Assembly (NCBI GenBank): GCA_051883455.1
Contig: JBJETT010000009.1
Span: forward strand, 124,001-188,000
Source: HGM11368 sp051883455
Lineage (GTDB): Bacteria > Bacillota > Clostridia > Christensenellales > UBA3700
Reading direction: 5' to 3'
Length of the DNA: 64,000 bases
A program made the translations under genes and the position numbers. Positions 39,901-45,900 of the stretch are shown here, piece by piece. The notes beneath the pieces were generated by a model. The model did not search any database. It saw only the letters and a program-made list of their open reading frames with translations, and was not told where the DNA came from. Within the stretch, counting starts at the first letter, position 1, and each line of letters opens with the position of its first letter.

Positions 39901-42900
39901 GCATTCACGTAACTATCCAAAGCGGAATCGCCTTGATTGTTGTTGCTGATGAAGGCTTTGAGTTGTGCCTCTGTAGTTATAGTCACCTCGTTGCGGAAGA
40001 GTTGTATTCTAAGATAACCATGTTTTCCTTGCACGTCATTAACTGTATAGAAATACATATCGCTAACAGGGGTATTAGCCGACAAAATGTTGCTATTAAT
40101 AGTAATAACGTCTCTCAATCCCGTCTTATTGTCCGCAGCCATAATCTGCGCCGTCCAATATCTTAGATATTCGGTACCGTCTACGTTGGCAGTAGTATTA
40201 TACGGAGTATATCCGCCACCGCCCGTTGTCAAAGTACCTATCAACTTGATACTGAGCGAGCGTTGATAATACGTACCGGACTGTACGACGTAAGCTACCA
40301 AAGCGATAGAGATATCCTTACCCTTGAAGTCTGCCGCACTTATTTTGGTATAGGTAGCTAGCTTGTCGTGGTCAGCATAAGTTCCGCTCTTGTTGTAGCC
40401 CGCTTGAGTGAGGGTATTGTACATATCCGTCGATACGTAACCGAGCACCGACATACCCGCTACGCTGGAGAGCGTTATGCCTGCGGCATCGGTTGCGCCG
40501 AAGACTTGAATCTTGCTATATAGGTCGGCTTGCTTGCGAGTAAAGTCTATCCATACGATGTTGCGCAAGTTATAGTTGTTGTTGTCGACGAAATAACTTT
40601 CTTTGGCGTTGATATATCTACCCGTCACGTAGCCGGCATGTCCGCCGTCAGGCATAGCAATCATACCAATTTGACCTGCGTAGATATAGTTGATCTTGGT
40701 GGTAGTGAGGGTGTAGGTCTTGCCGTTGATAGTCTCGGTATGTGCGTCGCTCGTACCCGTAAGGCTCATATCTCCGCTGTTGCTACCGAGTCCTAACAAA
40801 CCGCCGATATAGTTACCCGTTGCATCGCCCGCATCCGTGCCAACGTTGTTGATAAGTCTTGCACGGCTATTGACACCCACACTATTGATATTTCCGCTAA
40901 AGGATACGCCTACCGCGCCACCCATAGCAGATACGGCGCTTCCGCTACCGCCATTGAGCGTCCAAACCATATCTCTCTCTGCAGTCCACAGATATTGGCT
41001 TGGGGCGGTTCCTGCAAAGGACATACCTTGGTCAATATTGATATTTTGTAAGGTCGAGCCTGCCATTATGCCGACGAGTCCGCCGAGACCGCCCGTACCG
41101 CTAAAGCTTACGGTAGAGGTTACGTCAAAGCCTTGCGTTCCTGCCAATCTATTGAGAGACGACAGGTAGAGCACGGTTGGGTTGGCTCCGCCTTGCAACA
41201 TGCTTCCTTGCAACAGTCCTACCGCACCGCCGATAGCAACGTTCTGCGCATTGCCCGTCATAGTTACGCCCTTCATATAGACGTAGTTGGTATGGTTTTG
41301 GTTCAACGTTAGAGAAGTATTGCTTCCGTTGTTGTATATAGCACCCACTGCGCCACCGAAAGCAAGCGTTTTACCGCCATCGTTGAAGTTGATTGTCGTT
41401 CCGTTGACGTTGACTTGCACGGAACCGAAGGTTGACGTCACTCCGCTTATAATGCCGACTGCACCACCTACGGCAAGGTTAGTTCCCGTAGCGTTGATTG
41501 TACCGCCCGTGATATTGACTACGATATTAAGGTCGGATATTACACCTTGTACCGCACTAAACAAACCACCCACGCCCACTACGTCGTAGCCTTCTACTGC
41601 GTAGAGGTTGCTTGCGTTGCCTTCGTTGATATCCAAAGTATCGCTGCCCACATTGACAGTCAAAGTATATCCGCCACCGTTGATACTTCTACCTGCTTCC
41701 AACACTCTGCCCGCACTGAGTCCGGCAAAGCTAACCTCGGTGTCGGTAGTCAAGGTCAATGCAAGCGCAGCACCTGCAGCTCTAAAACTCGTTGCAGTTT
41801 TACCTTCGATAAAGCCTTGGATAATATTGCTTTGGTTGCTGCTATCACGACCAGGGTCAATTGCCCACTTGTATTTGTAAGTAACACCGCTTACCACGTT
41901 GTTGACGGTAGAGGTTGCAAAGCCTGACAATCCCTTAGCCGTGTCATAATTCAAAACAGTTCCGGTCAAAATGCCGCCCAACGTTGCGCTCATACATACG
42001 ATACCCATATTCATTGGGTCGTCTACGTATAGATAGCTCGACACATTCTTGACGTCAAATTCTATCGTGTTTGCGCTTCCGTTCATATAATTTTGCAAAC
42101 CGCTCAAGAAAGTCTTGCCGTTGTACGTGTTGGTGTTGGTGGTTGCATCATAGTTGTACATAAAGATACTATTACCGTGATAGTCAACGATATCCACCTT
42201 ACCGCCACTGACGCAAGACGTGTCAGGCGTGGTGCCGTTATCGTAGCCGTAATATCCCATCATAGTCAACTCGCCGTTGGAGAGTGAGTTGTTAAATATT
42301 CTATCGCTAGCAAAGTATGATAGCACGCCCGCGTCGTACACGTAGGATACGGCAAGGTTAGGGTTAGTCTGCATATCCATAAATGCAAGACCGCTCATTG
42401 TTGTTTGGGCGTTGGCTGGGTCACTCGTCACGATACCTGCAAAGATACCGCGGCTGCCGTAAGTATTGATCGCACCGCCACTGTATCTGATACCCATACC
42501 GCCCGCTACGATGACGTTGGCATTGGAGATGACGGCGTTGGAGATGCCGGCGTCGGTGCTATGCTTGCGAATGGTCTTGGTCGCAAAACTTACTGCCCCG
42601 TCGTTGGAAGCCACGCCAAACACACCGCCCACGTAGAGAGCAGTGTTGTTGTTCGCTTCAGGCGTTTGTTTTGCCGTCTTGCTGACTAGCTCTATGGCGT
42701 TGTCGCCAAAGACCTTGACGCCGGTGGCATAACCGCCGTCGTTGACGCCCGCGATTGCACCCATTGCAGCGCTGCTGCCTATAGCAAAAGTACCCCACAC
42801 GGAGAATAGTGCGCGGTTGAATACGTTGGTCGAAGTTATCGCGCCCGTATTGACGCCGGCAACCAGACCGGCTATGGTGACGTTGGCAGAATTGCTATTT

Positions 42901-45900
42901 TTGTAAGTACCAATGCCGTTGTTGGTATAAGTCACGCTATTGATAGTGCCATTGTTGACGGCAACCAAAGAGCCAATGATATGGTTGCCTGTAACGTCGT
43001 AAGAACTAAAGTTGCCCACCTGTCCTACGAACTTGAGATTTTGGATAGTGCCGTCGTTGACGCCGATAAAGTCGTATACCAATTTGTATCCGTTCCAATT
43101 ATCGCTACTGCTATAATCGGCGTATGCCTTGTTGGTGGAAGTCAAATTCATCGTTACGGTATGGTTGCCACCGTTTAGCGTTCTACCCGCGTCAACCTTG
43201 AGCAAGGTCGAGTTGCTCCAAGCGTTGATTGTGATATCGCTCTCGATGCCGATACCGTTGATGATAGCCATAAGAGGGTCGGTTGTCTTACCTTCGCCCA
43301 CAACGGTTTGATTGCTTGCATCTTTTCCCAATAGGAACAATCTCAAACCATCCGCCGTGGTTACGGCAAGGGTCATATCGAGTATTGCTGTCTTTTGTAT
43401 GGTATTGGCAGTGCTGTTGGTCATGATAGCATTTGCAAATAATACCGAGATATCATTTTTATCAACCGAGCCGTCACCAGTGCTATTGTCGCCCAATCTT
43501 ATATCAGGTCTATTGAGTTTGAGCGTTACGTTGTTCGAAGCACACGTTACGGTATAATCGAGCATATCGAGGACTTTTTGTCCGCGATAACTATCGTACT
43601 TGAGCGTAATGCCTGTGCCGTACATCAATCCGTTGTTTAGGTTGCTAGTCGTAGTCGGATCGGAGTTAGACTCCAACCTGGACAATACGCCGTAAGCCGA
43701 CCAAACGCCACCAACGTTGCCACTTCCGTTTATAGCGAAGAATGGCAATTTATCATTAGTCTTGTTGAAGAAGACTATATTGCTAAACTTGGCAGCCGAC
43801 GTCTCGAATCTCGTCTGTCCCGAAACGTAGCCCGTAGCGGTAATCAAGCCTATAGCAGCCTTGACCTCACTAGCTCCCGTGTTGGTCTCGTAGTCGCCAA
43901 GATACATATTGTATATATTATAGAAAGAGCTTGGCGCTGCCATTGTAATAAAGTTAGCCTTTGCCGTGCTTTCTTGAGCGAAATTGACGTATACGCTAGC
44001 TCTTTCCGTAAGGTTCATTATTCCCACTACGCCACCGATGTAGCCGTAGTAATTGCTCTCATAGACCGAATTATACTTGCCCGACTTGTTGATGATTTTC
44101 GTGCCGTATCCGCCGTTGACGGTGATATTGCTGAGGTTTCCACCGTCGTTGACGCCTATCACGGTACCCCACGTCGAAGGTTGTCCTATGCTACCTATCT
44201 CTTGGTTGCTAGCCACGGTAACTTTGACGTTGCTAAAGCTTCCGCCTTGGTTGAGACCTACCACGCCGCCTACGGCGTAAGACTTGGCGTTGGCAGTGCT
44301 TGTGCCAAGGTCACCGCCCAACACGATATTTACGTTTTGGATAGTACCACAGCTTACCGCCGCGAGGCCGCCTCTATATACGTAGTTGGTATAACCGATT
44401 ACGTTGGTAGGATATCCCGGTGTGCTGTAAGTCGTACCGTCGCCAGACGCGTAATTGCCACCCGTAGCAGAGGTCAAGGTGACAGTCTTGTTATTACCGT
44501 TGAGCGTTTTGTATTGGTTGAAGATGACGGCGCTACCGAGAGCCGAAGTTATCGTTACGTCGGCATTTAAGGTTAGTGTTTGCGCTCCGGCATAAGCACG
44601 AGACGCTGAAATATCTCCTGATAGAAAAGCCTTGAGATATGCTTCTTTGTTTTCTACGGAAGCGTTAGCCGCGATGCCCATGTCGTACAAATAAAGCGCA
44701 TTGAGATCAAACGTATTATTGGCGCCATAATACTCTTTTTCTTGCATTGTACCTTCGGGCACGTCAAAGCTAAACCTCCCACTATCAAAAGAATCACTAG
44801 AAAGTGTTATCTTGTTACTTGGTTTACCGGCAATAGCCAAACTTGGACTAAAAGTTCCCCCTATCGCCTTAAACATATCGTCGTTACACACTATGGTAAA
44901 AGTATATTTCGGCGTTGCGTCGCTATCACTCGTCGCACCATAAGTCCACGTCACATTAGCCGTGTACGGCGTGGTAGATAAGTCATATACGTTGAGAGAA
45001 TTAGCCTTTTTGCTGACGTAAACGTCAACCTTGTTGGTTCTAGTACTATTTATATTTATATTTATTAAACTATTCGCATATACGTCTTTTGCGTCCGTTG
45101 TACCTATACCGCTTATTGAAATAAGGCTCTTGTTGAAAGTAGCAGATAAATTTCTCTTGCCTTCCTTATAGGTTTGAATTAACTCTTTGTAATTATTTCC
45201 ACCAAGCAACCATGCCGAGTCAGGTATAGTCAACCTTCCTTGACCAAAGTCTTCTATACTGTAAATCCAACGACTATCGCTTTTGCTGATAGTTGCCGTT
45301 GTCGTGCCTTGTATATGATAGTAATCGTCCAAGGTTACTTCGACGTTACCGACTACGTAATATCTAGTACTATCGCCATTTGCCATAGAAATAGAGATAT
45401 TGTAGTTGGTAGCATAAGCTGCCAACGCCGACCTTAGATTTGTTGAAAATGTGCTCGAACCAATAAAAGTATATCCACCGACGCGTGCTTTGGACATCGG
45501 GCTATTAGCGTCCATACTAGACGCATTAGTAATAGCAAGCACACTTGTAAAAGCACTAAGTATTGCACTATAGTCATCCGGCAAAAAGCCTCTGCCCGAT
45601 TCGTCCTTTAGGTTGTTGCTACCATTGTTAACCGAACCGGAAGTTATAGTAAAGTCACCTACGCTATCTTTGCTCTCTATATTTGCTAATACATACGAGT
45701 ACTCTTTGCATTTAGTTACTTCTTGTCCGTCTACTCTGCTGATAACTTGGCTATCACCTATATTTGGCACGATTTTTACTACTAAAGCATTTCCATTGTC
45801 AGCCGTACTACCATCAAAATAGTATCTTTTAGAATAACTAGACGTGTCGATTTTTACTACTTTTTTTGCACTGCCACCAACCGTTATGCTCGTCGTTGTA